In this document: one piece after another, positions 25,696 through 34,294 of the stretch
How positions within the stretch are numbered: position 1 is the stretch's first letter
How the letters are laid out: each line of letters starts with the position of its first letter
Translations under genes and position numbers: made by a program
Notes under the pieces: model-generated
Seen by the model: the letters and a program-made list of their open reading frames with translations, nothing else
Databases searched by the model: none
What the model was told of the DNA's origin: nothing
NCBI GenBank assembly: GCA_964599375.1
Contig: CAZREW010000006.1
Span: 1 to 64,000 of the forward strand
Length of the DNA: 64,000 nucleotides
Source of the DNA: JAUWCL01 sp964599375
Lineage (GTDB): Bacteria; Krumholzibacteriota; Krumholzibacteriia; Krumholzibacteriales; Krumholzibacteriaceae
Reading direction: 5' to 3'

Positions 25696-27213
25696 ATGGC
25701 GAAAGAGACCTTCACATCGAGATGGTCGCTGCTCCTGGCGGCGCTGGGGATGGCGATAGGGACCGGGAACATCTGGCGTTTCCCCAGGGTCATCGCGCAG
25801 AACGGAGGGGCGCCGTTCCTGATCCCATGGCTGATCTTCCTCTTCCTCTGGTCGATCCCGCTGCTGATAATCGAGTTCGGCATCGGTAAAAAGACGAGGA
25901 TGGGAACGATCGGCGCCTTCGGGTCGCTGAACCGCAGACATACCTGGATGGGCGGGTTCGTCGGCTTCTGCACGCTGGCGATCACCTTCTATTACTGCGT
26001 AGTGACGGGCTGGTGCTTCAGGTACACGTTCGCGTCCCTTGTGGACATACTGCGCGGCTGGGGAGTCCCGGGCGGCGCGCTCCGGGGAGGAGGCCTCTGG
26101 GGCAGCGAACGCGCCTCGTTCTGGACATCGTTCAACGCGTCGGGGTGGCAACCCGTCCTTTTCCACCTTTTCGGCGTGCTCGCCGGTTCTTACATAATCT
26201 ACCGGGGGGTGGTCAACGGCATAGAGAGAGCGAACAGGATCCTGCTCCCGGCGCTATTCGTCCTGCTGGTGATCGCTGTCGCGAGGGCGGTATCTCTGCC
26301 CGGCTCGTCGGCCGGGCTCGAGTACCTCTTCGAAATGCGCTGGGGAGCCCTCCTTGACTACAGGATCTGGCTGCAGGGGCTGACGCAGAGCGCCTGGTCG
26401 ACCGGCGCCGGCTGGGGATTGATCCTCACCTACGCGGTCTACATGCGCGATGATGACGACATCGTCGCCAATTCCGTTCTCGCGGGCCTTGGCAACAACT
26501 CGGCCTCCCTGCTGGCCGCGCTCGCTGTCATCCCGACCGTCTTCGCCATACTCCCCGCCGCTCAGGCCGTCGAGGTAGCGCAGGACACGGGGCCTCTGAG
26601 CACGGGAATGACATTTATCTGGATCCCGAAGCTGTTCGAGGCGATACCGGGTGGAAGGCTCTTTCTCTTCATATTCTTCCTCGCACTGTCTATCGCGGCT
26701 ATCTCCTCGCTGATCTCGATGATAGAGATGGGCACGCGTAACGTGATGGACTTCGGCCTGACGAGAAAGAAGGGGATAGCGGTCGTCGGCGGATCGATCT
26801 TCGTCCTCGGCCTTCCATCGGCCCTGAGCCCGTCGTTCTTCCAGAACCAGGACTGGGTCTGGAGCCTGGGGCTTCTGCTCAGCGGCCTCCTCTTCGCCGT
26901 CTCTGTCATCGACTACGGCGCCGAGAAGTTCCGCGTCGAGCTCCTCGACAACGAGGATAACGACATCCGGCTCGGCCGGATCTTCAACGTGCTCGTCAAG
27001 TACGTGATCCCGGTCGAGTTCACCGCGCTTATCGTCTGGTGGTTCACGCAGGCGATCCTGGTCTACGATCCCGGCCGCTGGTGGGACCCGCTCAGGACAT
27101 TCAGTGTCGGGACATGCGTCGCGCAGTGGGGGCTTCTTGTCATCATCATGATCGTGTTCCAGCGCAGAATCATAGGGCTGCTCTTCGGCGACCCTGGAAA
27201 GGGGGAACGATGA
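25696..27213 (+). CDS. Sodium-dependent amino-acid transporter, NSS/SNF family
   Basis: A 505-residue inner-membrane Na+ symporter with about 11-12 membrane helices, the usual size for bacterial LeuT/MhsT/MetP relatives. Helix 1 carries ALGMAIGTGNIWRFPRVIAQNGGAPFL (positions about 14-40), the sodium- and substrate-binding unwound segment of the family. ATG at 25696 is preceded by GGAG with seven-base spacing; a TTG six bases earlier is less likely. Its stop overlaps a tiny downstream gene (ATGA) encoding a MetS-like partner, which suggests a methionine/alanine-type importer. Confidence 0.93.
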   Translation: MAKETFTSRWSLLLAALGMAIGTGNIWRFPRVIAQNGGAPFLIPWLIFLFLWSIPLLIIEFGIGKKTRMGTIGAFGSLNRRHTWMGGFVGFCTLAITFYYCVVTGWCFRYTFASLVDILRGWGVPGGALRGGGLWGSERASFWTSFNASGWQPVLFHLFGVLAGSYIIYRGVVNGIERANRILLPALFVLLVIAVARAVSLPGSSAGLEYLFEMRWGALLDYRIWLQGLTQSAWSTGAGWGLILTYAVYMRDDDDIVANSVLAGLGNNSASLLAALAVIPTVFAILPAAQAVEVAQDTGPLSTGMTFIWIPKLFEAIPGGRLFLFIFFLALSIAAISSLISMIEMGTRNVMDFGLTRKKGIAVVGGSIFVLGLPSALSPSFFQNQDWVWSLGLLLSGLLFAVSVIDYGAEKFRVELLDNEDNDIRLGRIFNVLVKYVIPVEFTALIVWWFTQAILVYDPGRWWDPLRTFSVGTCVAQWGLLVIIMIVFQRRIIGLLFGDPGKGER

Positions 27214-27329
27214 GCGGAGCGGCGGTCGCCATGATGGCTGTCATCTGCGGGCTGGTCTGGGGAGGGTTTGTAGCCTGTATCGCCTTCGTGATGCGAAGGG
27301 AAAGGGAAAGAAAAGCGCGGAAGGGCTGA
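27210..27329 (+). CDS. MetS-like small subunit of the NSS transporter
   Basis: A 39-residue protein with one membrane helix (GAAVAMMAVICGLVWGGF) and a basic tail (MRRERERKARKG). It overlaps the transporter stop by four bases (ATGA) and has a GGGGGAA ribosome binding site. This matches the known two-part MetPS-type methionine/alanine importers, in which a very small subunit is co-encoded with an NSS transporter. Assignment rests on size, topology, the SGxAxAMM start pattern and position. It is too small to be found by most gene callers. Confidence 0.75.
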   Translation: MSGAAVAMMAVICGLVWGGFVACIAFVMRRERERKARKG

Positions 27330-27377
27330 CCGCACATCCTCTGCCATCCCGGCGCCGGGACTTCCCGGCCCCACCGT

Positions 27378-27881
27378 TCAGCCTGATTCCCCGATAAGCC
27401 TGTCGAGCACTCTTCTCTGGCACGCGAACGCGATCTCGGGCAGCGAATCGAGGGAGAAGAACCCGGCCTCATCGGCGTCGTCTCCCGCCCGGAGCTTTCC
27501 GCCCTTTACGCGGCCCTCGTAAAGGACGAGCACGGTGTCCCCCCTCGGATCGTCCCTGCACGATTCGACTGCATAGGTCCGTTCGATCTCGATGACAAGA
27601 CCGGTCTCCTCCTCGAGCTCGCGCACCGCGGTCCCGGCGGCTTCTTCGCCGTATTCGATAAATCCCGCCGGCATCGTCCAGAGTCCCCTGAAGGGATCGA
27701 TCTTCCTGCGGACCAGCAGCACACGCCCTTCGTCGTCCCTGACGAGGATGCCCGCGGCCGGCGATGGGTTGATGTACTGGATGAATCCGCAGTCCGAGCA
27801 CTTCATGCGCGTTTTGCCGCCATCGTCGACCTCGTCGAGGACGGCGCCGCAGTGCGGGCAGTATCTGAAGAGCCTTTTCAT
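27378..27881 (-). CDS. Nudix hydrolase with N-terminal zinc ribbon
   Basis: 167 residues from ATG 27881 (preceded by GGAGA). The zinc ribbon is CPHC then CSDC within the first 40 residues, followed by the Nudix fold with box GFIEYGEEAAGTAVRELEEE and the closing TG. The ribbon-plus-Nudix layout is that of NudC-like or NADH pyrophosphatase relatives, though this one lacks the longer NudC N-domain. It hydrolyses a nucleoside diphosphate linked to some other group; exact substrate unknown. A longer upstream start would overlap the neighbouring lipoprotein gene and is less likely. Confidence 0.88.
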   Translation of the reverse strand: MKRLFRYCPHCGAVLDEVDDGGKTRMKCSDCGFIQYINPSPAAGILVRDDEGRVLLVRRKIDPFRGLWTMPAGFIEYGEEAAGTAVRELEEETGLVIEIERTYAVESCRDDPRGDTVLVLYEGRVKGGKLRAGDDADEAGFFSLDSLPEIAFACQRRVLDRLIGESG

Positions 27882-27937
27882 CGATTCTCCGGTGAAGTGA
27901 GCCGCGGACGTTCCCGCCGCGGCGCGGTATTCAGATG

Positions 27938-29269
27938 TCACTCTCCGGTGTCAGGAAGGGTGTCTGCCGCCGCGTCACCCTGATACCGCATAAGATAGAG
28001 CCTCCAGGCCCGGTCCGCTTCCTGAAAATCTATACCGTAGACATCCTTGAACCGCGCGCTGAACGGACCCTCTTCGTCGATCCCGCTCGTAAGGGAATAC
28101 AGCTCCTTGAACTTGTCCATCCCGTAGTTGTCTATGAGATACTTTACGAACGATCCCCACGCCGGAACGACCACCGCGTGATCCGCCGTGCGCCACCTGT
28201 CGGGATGGATCGTCTTGTACAGGGCGGGGATCCGCCTCTGCAGAAGGAAGCGTTTCGAACGGATATCAAGGTCCCAGTGGTTGTATTCAGCCCTGAAGTA
28301 GAACACCAGGCCCTTCGACAGTCCGACCGGGGGGAATCCCAGGTCGTAGAGGATCAGGTGTATGATCTCGTGGTCGTTATACGACTTGACGTCGTGCAGC
28401 TCCTTCTTGTCCCAGCGGGCTGCTGTCCTGTATTTCGGCCTCTCGAGGATCCGCATGAACGTCTCCTCGTCCGGATAAAGGTAGTAATTGATCCTGCCCT
28501 CGATCTTCTTGATGCCGGCTTCCTTCGCTATGCCCTCGATCAGGCCGGAGACCCTCTTCATATCCTCCGGAGGGAAGGGACGCTCCTTGAACCAGTTGTA
28601 AGTGATAAACTTCGCGTCCTTCGATTCCCATTCGACCTTGTCCTTGATGACGAGAGTGACATCGTCGAAATAGACATACCCCGTCATCTGGTTGATGAGC
28701 CCGATCTCCATTATCCGGGCACCATCGGGCGCCTCCGCCTTCTTCTCCGAGCGCCTCCATCCGGTCGTCCCCACCCTCTTCCGTGTCCAGGCGTCCGCGA
28801 AGTTCCGCTCGCTGATCCTTTCGCCCTTCCCGTCGAGGAAGAGCACATAAACGCCCGCCCTGCCCTCCTGCCCCTGGTTCTGTTTGAGGTCCTCGGACAT
28901 GATATCCGCCGAAAATTCTATCTCGTACCCGGGCCGTACAGGAAACCTCTGGGTCGCGACCATCCATCTCTGGGTGTCGTAAAGGCCGCGCAGGAAGAAC
29001 GAGTATCCTCCGTCCGGATTCCTCGTCTTGTCGCTCTTCCCGTAGAAGGACAGCTTGTTGCCCTCGCCGGCGATCGCCCTCATCGACCATCCAGCGGGCT
29101 TGTAGCCTTCCCATTCATCGAATCCCGAGTTGACGACGAGGTTCACGCCGGTCTTTATCGCGGGAAGCGCCTCGGCAGTCTCCCGTTCCTTCTTCCCTCC
29201 GCACCCCGCGGAAAGGAAGGCCGCGGCGGCCAGGGCGGCGACCGTTGTCATACGTATATGTCTCTGCAT
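27938..29269 (-). CDS. Lipoprotein with putative HExxH metallopeptidase domain
   Basis: 443 residues. The N-terminus has a signal peptide with lipobox LSAGC, so it is a lipid-anchored envelope protein. Residues about 40-210 look like a carbohydrate-binding-type beta-sandwich (NLVVNSGFDEWEGYKPAGW and YVYFDDVTLVI are typical of such domains). The C-terminal part has NDHEIIHLIL, a zinc HExxH motif, followed by GLSKGLVFYF, where the family third ligand (Glu) seems replaced by Gly. I call it a peptidase-MA-like domain that may or may not be active. It lies downstream of the Lon-like gene with a 79-base gap. Confidence 0.7.
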   Translation of the reverse strand: MQRHIRMTTVAALAAAAFLSAGCGGKKERETAEALPAIKTGVNLVVNSGFDEWEGYKPAGWSMRAIAGEGNKLSFYGKSDKTRNPDGGYSFFLRGLYDTQRWMVATQRFPVRPGYEIEFSADIMSEDLKQNQGQEGRAGVYVLFLDGKGERISERNFADAWTRKRVGTTGWRRSEKKAEAPDGARIMEIGLINQMTGYVYFDDVTLVIKDKVEWESKDAKFITYNWFKERPFPPEDMKRVSGLIEGIAKEAGIKKIEGRINYYLYPDEETFMRILERPKYRTAARWDKKELHDVKSYNDHEIIHLILYDLGFPPVGLSKGLVFYFRAEYNHWDLDIRSKRFLLQRRIPALYKTIHPDRWRTADHAVVVPAWGSFVKYLIDNYGMDKFKELYSLTSGIDEEGPFSARFKDVYGIDFQEADRAWRLYLMRYQGDAAADTLPDTGE

Positions 29270-29348
29270 CAGGTCCTCCTGTTTCCCGTATTATACGCCC
29301 GCAGGAGCGATTCATTCCATTTCACGAGAGCCGGCCAGCGCGGGGCGC

Positions 29349-31814
29349 TCAGGACTTTTCCTTGTCGTCGCCGTTTTTCGAGCCGAATCGTTTCCAGCTG
29401 ATGGCCATGTCGCAGAGGGCCTTCCTGACGAGCTCGTTGACTGTCCCCTTCGGGTATGCGCCGCTCTTGAGCGTTCGCCCTGCACTGACGCCGGTCAGGA
29501 TCTCGATCCCCTGGTCGACGTGCCTGACGGGATAGATGTGGAACTCGCCCTTCGCGACCGAGTCCACCACCTCCTGGTCAAGCATGAGGTCGGGGACATT
29601 CTGCCACGGGATCATGACTCCCTCTTTGCCCGTGAGCCCTCTGGCCTTGCAGACTGAATAGAATCCTTCGATCTTCTCGTTGACCCCGCCTATCGGCTGG
29701 ATCTCGCCCTTCTGGTTTATAGAGCCCGTAACGGCGATGTCCTGCCTTATCGGAAGGCCGGAGAGGCTCGAAAGTATCGCGTAGAGTTCGGTGGAGCTGG
29801 CGCTGTCTCCATCGACGCCGCCGTACGATTGCTCGAAACAGAGGCTCGCGCTCATGACAAGCGGGCATTCCCGGCCGTACCTGCCCCTGAGGAACCCGGC
29901 GAGGATGAGTACTCCCTTGTTGTGCGTGCTGCCGCTCAGGTCCGCTTCCCTCTCGATGTTTATTACGCCCGAATTTCCGAGCGATGTGACCGCGGTTATC
30001 CTCGACGGCTTGCCGAACATGTAGTCGCCGAGGTCATAGACCGACAGCGCGTTCACCTGGCCGACGACTGAGCCGGAGGTGTCGATCATCAACGTGCCGT
30101 CCTCGATCCTCTCCTGGATCTTCTCCTCGATCAGGTTGACCCTCTTGACCCTGTGCTCTATGGCAAGCCGCACGTGTTCGCGCGTCGCGACCCTCCTGCC
30201 CGCCTTTTCGGCATGATAGTGGGCCTCGCGGACTACGTCGGAGATGAGGCTGAACCTGGTCGACAGCTTCGTCTGCCTGCCTGCGAGCCTGACCCCGTAC
30301 TCGACTACGGCGGCCACACCTTCGGGATCGAACGGCTTGAGGCTCTCCCTGTCGGAGAGTCCCTTGATGAATCCTGCGTACTGCCTGATCACCGCCGCCC
30401 TGTTGTCGATCTCGCGGTCGAAGTCGGCCCTTATCTTGAATATCTTCCTGAAATCCTCGTCATACGACTGCAGCAGGTAGTAGAGCCGCGAATCACCTAT
30501 CAGCACGATCTTGGCCTTGATGCACATCGGTTCGGGCTTGAGAGCCGACGAGCTCAGCATGCTCCAGCCGTCGAAGTTCTGGATGACCGCCTCGCAGCTC
30601 TTCAGCGTTCTCTTCAGTATCTGCCAGACCCCCGGCTCGATGAACACGTCGAGAGCGTTCAGCACGAGGAACCCGCCGTTCGCCTTGTGAAATGCTCCGG
30701 CGCGGATGTTCATATGGTCCGGCTTGGACCATCCCGACGGCGTGAACTCCCTCTCGATCACCCCGAAGATATTCACGAGGTTCGGGAAGTTCTCGATGAC
30801 CACCGGCGGCGCGGTCGTCTCGGAGTTATCCACGACGACGTTGACCCTGAACTCGCGGAACGGGTCCTCCATGCGGCCGTCCTCTGCGGCGAACGCCGCC
30901 ATGGCCGACTTGGTCTCCTCTTCGTCCTTGGCCCTGAAGAGATCGAGCCGCTCCATGATCTCCTTCTCTATCAGCTTCAGGGTCCTGCTGAGCGCCTCGT
31001 TCCTGTACTTCCTGTCTATCTCGATGATCATCTCATGGATCGTCGGCTGCACGACGTCCATGTCGAGCTTCTCGAGCTTCTTCTTCAGATTGCGCTCGAG
31101 CTCCTTCATCCTGTCGTATATCTGGGTCATCTCTTCGGAGAGAGACTCCGCCGACAAGCGCATCCTCTCGAATTCCTTCTTCGAGACCTTTCCCTCCTCG
31201 ACCATCTGAGTCAGCGTAGCGTAATCGACGGGGTTCCCGTCTACGACAGGCACGAGCTGGGGCTTCATGACCGGCCCGATCTGCAGGCTGACCATCGCGA
31301 AGCCTTCCTTGCCTATCTTCTCCTCGAACGCCGAAGCGACCTTCTTCTGCTTGGTCTGCATCGATTCGATCAGCCTCTTGCGGCGATTCTGGTAGTACTC
31401 GCTCTTGAAGAGGTTCGGAATGGACTTCATAAGGTCGTGAATGAGGTTGTCCATGTCGGAGGCGAGCCTGTTGCCCTGCCCGGCCTCGAGCTCTATGTAT
31501 ACGGGATTGCCCGGGTGGCGGAAGTTATACATGTAGCAAATATCGGGCGGGATCGGGTCCTTGCGCTCGAGCTTCTCGAGGAGGTGCTTGATAGTAGAAG
31601 TCCTGCCCGTACCTACTAGACCCGTTATGAATATGTTGAATCCGCGATGCTCGAGCGCCAGCCCCATCTCTATCGCGTGAAGCGCGCGGTCCTGCCCTAT
31701 GATGTCGGTGCACGGCTTCAGATCGTTAGTAGTCCTGAAATCGAGGTACTTCCCGGGACATCTCCACCTGAGCTTGCCTGCGGGCAACTCCCTGGGCTTA
31801 GGTGCTTTCGCCAT
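29349..31814 (-). CDS. Lon-like ATP-dependent protease (LonB/YcbZ type)
   Basis: 821 residues from ATG 31814, which has a GGAGGA ribosome binding site. The N-terminal AAA+ domain begins around LKPCTDIIGQDRALHAIEMG with Walker-A region GLVGTGRT, carrying Arg in place of the usual Lys. A long coiled-coil insertion spans about 160-320. The Lon-type Ser-Lys protease domain is at about 590-780: GDSASST (Ser) and GGVNEKIEGFY (Lys). The layout matches the COG1067 group of Lon-like proteases. Cytoplasmic protein quality control is the probable role. Confidence 0.9.
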   Translation of the reverse strand: MAKAPKPRELPAGKLRWRCPGKYLDFRTTNDLKPCTDIIGQDRALHAIEMGLALEHRGFNIFITGLVGTGRTSTIKHLLEKLERKDPIPPDICYMYNFRHPGNPVYIELEAGQGNRLASDMDNLIHDLMKSIPNLFKSEYYQNRRKRLIESMQTKQKKVASAFEEKIGKEGFAMVSLQIGPVMKPQLVPVVDGNPVDYATLTQMVEEGKVSKKEFERMRLSAESLSEEMTQIYDRMKELERNLKKKLEKLDMDVVQPTIHEMIIEIDRKYRNEALSRTLKLIEKEIMERLDLFRAKDEEETKSAMAAFAAEDGRMEDPFREFRVNVVVDNSETTAPPVVIENFPNLVNIFGVIEREFTPSGWSKPDHMNIRAGAFHKANGGFLVLNALDVFIEPGVWQILKRTLKSCEAVIQNFDGWSMLSSSALKPEPMCIKAKIVLIGDSRLYYLLQSYDEDFRKIFKIRADFDREIDNRAAVIRQYAGFIKGLSDRESLKPFDPEGVAAVVEYGVRLAGRQTKLSTRFSLISDVVREAHYHAEKAGRRVATREHVRLAIEHRVKRVNLIEEKIQERIEDGTLMIDTSGSVVGQVNALSVYDLGDYMFGKPSRITAVTSLGNSGVINIEREADLSGSTHNKGVLILAGFLRGRYGRECPLVMSASLCFEQSYGGVDGDSASSTELYAILSSLSGLPIRQDIAVTGSINQKGEIQPIGGVNEKIEGFYSVCKARGLTGKEGVMIPWQNVPDLMLDQEVVDSVAKGEFHIYPVRHVDQGIEILTGVSAGRTLKSGAYPKGTVNELVRKALCDMAISWKRFGSKNGDDKEKS

Positions 31815-31902
31815 CAAATTCCTCCGGACGGTCCGTGTCATTACAGGCGGGTTCTCGTATTGAGCGCCCGGCGGCCGCGGACGGACACGGGGCGCGACAA
31901 GC

Positions 31903-31931
31903 AGTCTAGATGTTTTCGCGGGGCCAGTCAA
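31903..31931 (-). promoter_or_regulatory. Promoter of the Lon-like protease gene
   Basis: Minus strand: -35 TTGACT (31931-31926), 17-base spacer, -10 TAGACT (31908-31903), about 90 bases before the ATG. A GGGCGGTT/AACCGCCC hairpin lies just upstream and may end the phosphatase transcript. Confidence 0.6.
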
Positions 31932-31988
31932 GCGGGCGGTTGCGCGGGCGGCCATAGAAAGAACCGCCCGGGGCCCTCCCGGCAGAGC

Positions 31989-33173
31989 TTATGAGCGTCT
32001 GATCACGACGGCGGTGGTATCGTCCTGCAGCCTGGCGCTACCTGCAAAATCCCTGACGGCGGCGAACAGGCCGCGGATCATCTCGTGAGCGGGAATCGCC
32101 ATGTTCGCGCGCATAAATCCCTTCAGGCGCTCCTCGCCGAAGATCTCACCCGCGGCGTTCGTAGCCTCGAGGACCCCATCGGTGAAAAGCACGAGCATGT
32201 CGCCGGGATCGATGAACGCGAACCCGCGGTTGAAATCGGTGGTCTCGAGCGGGCCGAGGATCGTCCCGCCGACATCGAGCTTCTCGATACGGTCAGCCTT
32301 GAACAGCAGTGGAGGAGGATGGCCGGCGTTCACGTATACGAGCGTGCCCCCGGGCTCCAGTTCCCCGTAAAAGAGCGAGATGAACCTTGTGGAGAGCTGG
32401 CTGCGGTTGATCACCGAGTTGAGCTTGCGAAGCACGCCAGAGATCTTCATCTCCTTCTCCATGCCCATGCGCAGTCCGGTGACGACATCGCGGGCCAGCA
32501 GCGCGGCGGGCAGGCCATGGCCGCTCGCGTCGCCAACAGCTACGCTCAGCACTCCCTCGGCGAGGACCGAGAAATCATAGAGATCGCCGCCGACCCTCTC
32601 GGCGGCCTCCATCCTCCCGGCGATCTCATACCCCGGGAAATGAGGCTCTATGCGGGGCAGCAGGCTCTTCTGGATCTCGTACGCTTCCTGAAGATCGGCC
32701 GAGAACCGGCTCGTCGACGAGCTGAAATTCAGCGTTGAGCGGATCGTGTTCAGGGAGAACTCGAGGGTCTCCCGGACCCAGCCGTCCCCGAGCCTGAAGA
32801 CCATGAGACGTTCATCGTCCTCACCCAGCATCACGGCGACGCTGTTCTTTCCCCACGGAGGATCGACTGTATCGATGAATATGTAGTTCTTGTGGTGGGA
32901 CAGAAGCCTTATGGCCTCGTCTCCGACCGGGATCGATGCGGGCCAGCTTCCCGCCTCAGAGCCGCTGACCTGGTCCGTCCTCCGGTAGACTTTTCCGTAA
33001 AGACGGTAGACGCATCCGCTCTTTATTCCCAGGTCCTCGCCCACGGATTGGACCAGCTCGCTCAAGACGAGAGAGAGCATCTCCTTCATCGACGCGCCTC
33101 TGCCGATCCGTGTCAGAAGAGCGTCGAGCTTCCTGTAGAATGCTTTCGGCTGAAAAACGCCAGGTTCCGACAT
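31989..33173 (-). CDS. SpoIIE/RsbU-type PP2C serine phosphatase
   Basis: 394 residues from ATG 33173 (GGAGAGG upstream). Residues about 15-165 form an N-terminal GAF-like sensor region. Then comes the linker SADLQEAYEIQKSLLPRIEP, common to RsbU-type enzymes. The PP2C domain has ERVGGDLYDF (metal-binding Asp), AVGDASGHGLPAAL, TLVYVNAGHPPPLLF and LVLFTDGVLEA. Such enzymes dephosphorylate anti-sigma-factor antagonists or other signalling proteins. No antagonist or anti-sigma gene lies nearby, so the partner is unknown. Confidence 0.9.
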   Translation of the reverse strand: MSEPGVFQPKAFYRKLDALLTRIGRGASMKEMLSLVLSELVQSVGEDLGIKSGCVYRLYGKVYRRTDQVSGSEAGSWPASIPVGDEAIRLLSHHKNYIFIDTVDPPWGKNSVAVMLGEDDERLMVFRLGDGWVRETLEFSLNTIRSTLNFSSSTSRFSADLQEAYEIQKSLLPRIEPHFPGYEIAGRMEAAERVGGDLYDFSVLAEGVLSVAVGDASGHGLPAALLARDVVTGLRMGMEKEMKISGVLRKLNSVINRSQLSTRFISLFYGELEPGGTLVYVNAGHPPPLLFKADRIEKLDVGGTILGPLETTDFNRGFAFIDPGDMLVLFTDGVLEATNAAGEIFGEERLKGFMRANMAIPAHEMIRGLFAAVRDFAGSARLQDDTTAVVIRRS

Positions 33174-33227
33174 CGATCCTCTCCATCGAAAAACGTGAAG
33201 CCGTTCATTAAGCGGACGGTCAGGCCG

Positions 33228-33257
33228 AATATACCCCGTAAATACCCGCTGCTCCAA
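33228..33257 (-). promoter_or_regulatory. Candidate promoter of the PP2C phosphatase gene
   Basis: Minus strand: -35 TTGGAG (33257-33252), 18-base spacer, -10 TATATT (33233-33228), about 55 bases before the ATG, in the divergent region shared with the DUF362 gene. Confidence 0.5.
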
Positions 33258-33368
33258 ATAAACTTTACTGCGCGGCCGGTATTTAATATTATTTTCACAT
33301 ATCATATCGCGGCAGCCAGCCGCCTGACAGGCCGTTCAAAGCCACGGTTCCCCGAAGGGAAGATCACC

Positions 33369-34289
33369 ATGACGAACAGAAGAGAATTCCTCAGGATCCT
33401 GGCAGCCGGCGCGGCGGGAGCGATGCTTCCCGCACGGCGCCTCGGCGCACTTACCCAGCCGCAGTCCGCGGCCGCATCCTTCGGGGTGGCCAGGGGGTCG
33501 GACACCGTCGCCATAGTAAGGAAAGCGGTGGAGCTGGTCGGCGGGATGGCGTCCTTCGTCGACGAAGGCGACGTCGTGTTCGTCAAGCCGAACATATCGT
33601 GGGACAAGAATCCCGAGCAGGCCGCCACGACCAACCCCGTCGTAGTCGGGACAGTGGTGAGGATGGCCGTGGAGGCGGGCGCGAAGAAGATCATAGTCGC
33701 CGACAACGCGTGCAACGACGCGAGGCGCACCTACAAGAGAAGCGGCATCAAGGAAGCGGCTGAAAGGGCCGGGGCGAGCGTCCCGTTCATGGAGCAGCGC
33801 AGATTCGTCTCGACCGACCTGGGCGGAAGAGTGATGAGCGACTGGGAGGTCTACCGCGACGCGATAGAAGCCGACAAGATCATCAACGTCCCGATCGCCA
33901 AGCAACACGGCCTCTCCGAGGTCACCCTCTCGATGAAGAACCTCATGGGGCTTATCGGGGGAAGGCGCGACCTGCTCCACCAGAACCTCCCCGAGTGCGT
34001 GGTCGACCTGACCGCCTACTTCAGGCCGACGCTCAACATCCTCGACGCTGTCAGACTGCTAAAGGCCAACGGACCGCAAGGCAGCACGCTGAAGGACGTC
34101 GTCGAGCTGAATACGGTCGCCGCAAGTGCCGACCCGGTGCGCATCGACGCCTTCGGCATTTCGCTTTTCGGGGATGCGCTGTTCAGCAACGACCCGGCGG
34201 CATTCCCCTTCATACAGGAGGCGATCGAGCGGGGGCTCGGCAGATCCGATTTCGCCGGTGAAGGATACATGGAAGTAAACCTCGGATAG
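33369..34289 (+). CDS. Tat-exported DUF362 domain protein
   Basis: 306 residues. It begins MTNRREFLRILAAGAAGAML, a twin-arginine-type signal (RREFL) that exports a folded protein, often with a cofactor. The mature part is a DUF362 domain (VFVKPNISWDKNPEQAATT, VVRMAVEAGAKKIIVADNA, PIAKQHGLSEVTLSMKNLMG). The reaction is unknown. The polyferredoxin gene begins 5 bases downstream, so the two probably form an electron-transfer pair across the membrane. ATG 33369 is chosen because it starts the Tat signal and has a purine-rich site upstream. Confidence 0.85.
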   Translation: MTNRREFLRILAAGAAGAMLPARRLGALTQPQSAAASFGVARGSDTVAIVRKAVELVGGMASFVDEGDVVFVKPNISWDKNPEQAATTNPVVVGTVVRMAVEAGAKKIIVADNACNDARRTYKRSGIKEAAERAGASVPFMEQRRFVSTDLGGRVMSDWEVYRDAIEADKIINVPIAKQHGLSEVTLSMKNLMGLIGGRRDLLHQNLPECVVDLTAYFRPTLNILDAVRLLKANGPQGSTLKDVVELNTVAASADPVRIDAFGISLFGDALFSNDPAAFPFIQEAIERGLGRSDFAGEGYMEVNLG

Positions 34290-34294
34290 GTGAC

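Noticed and set aside
27347..27360. TCCCGGCGCCGGGA palindrome between the MetS-like and Nudix genes as a terminator
   Set aside because: The loop would be too small for a real hairpin and no T-run follows on either strand.
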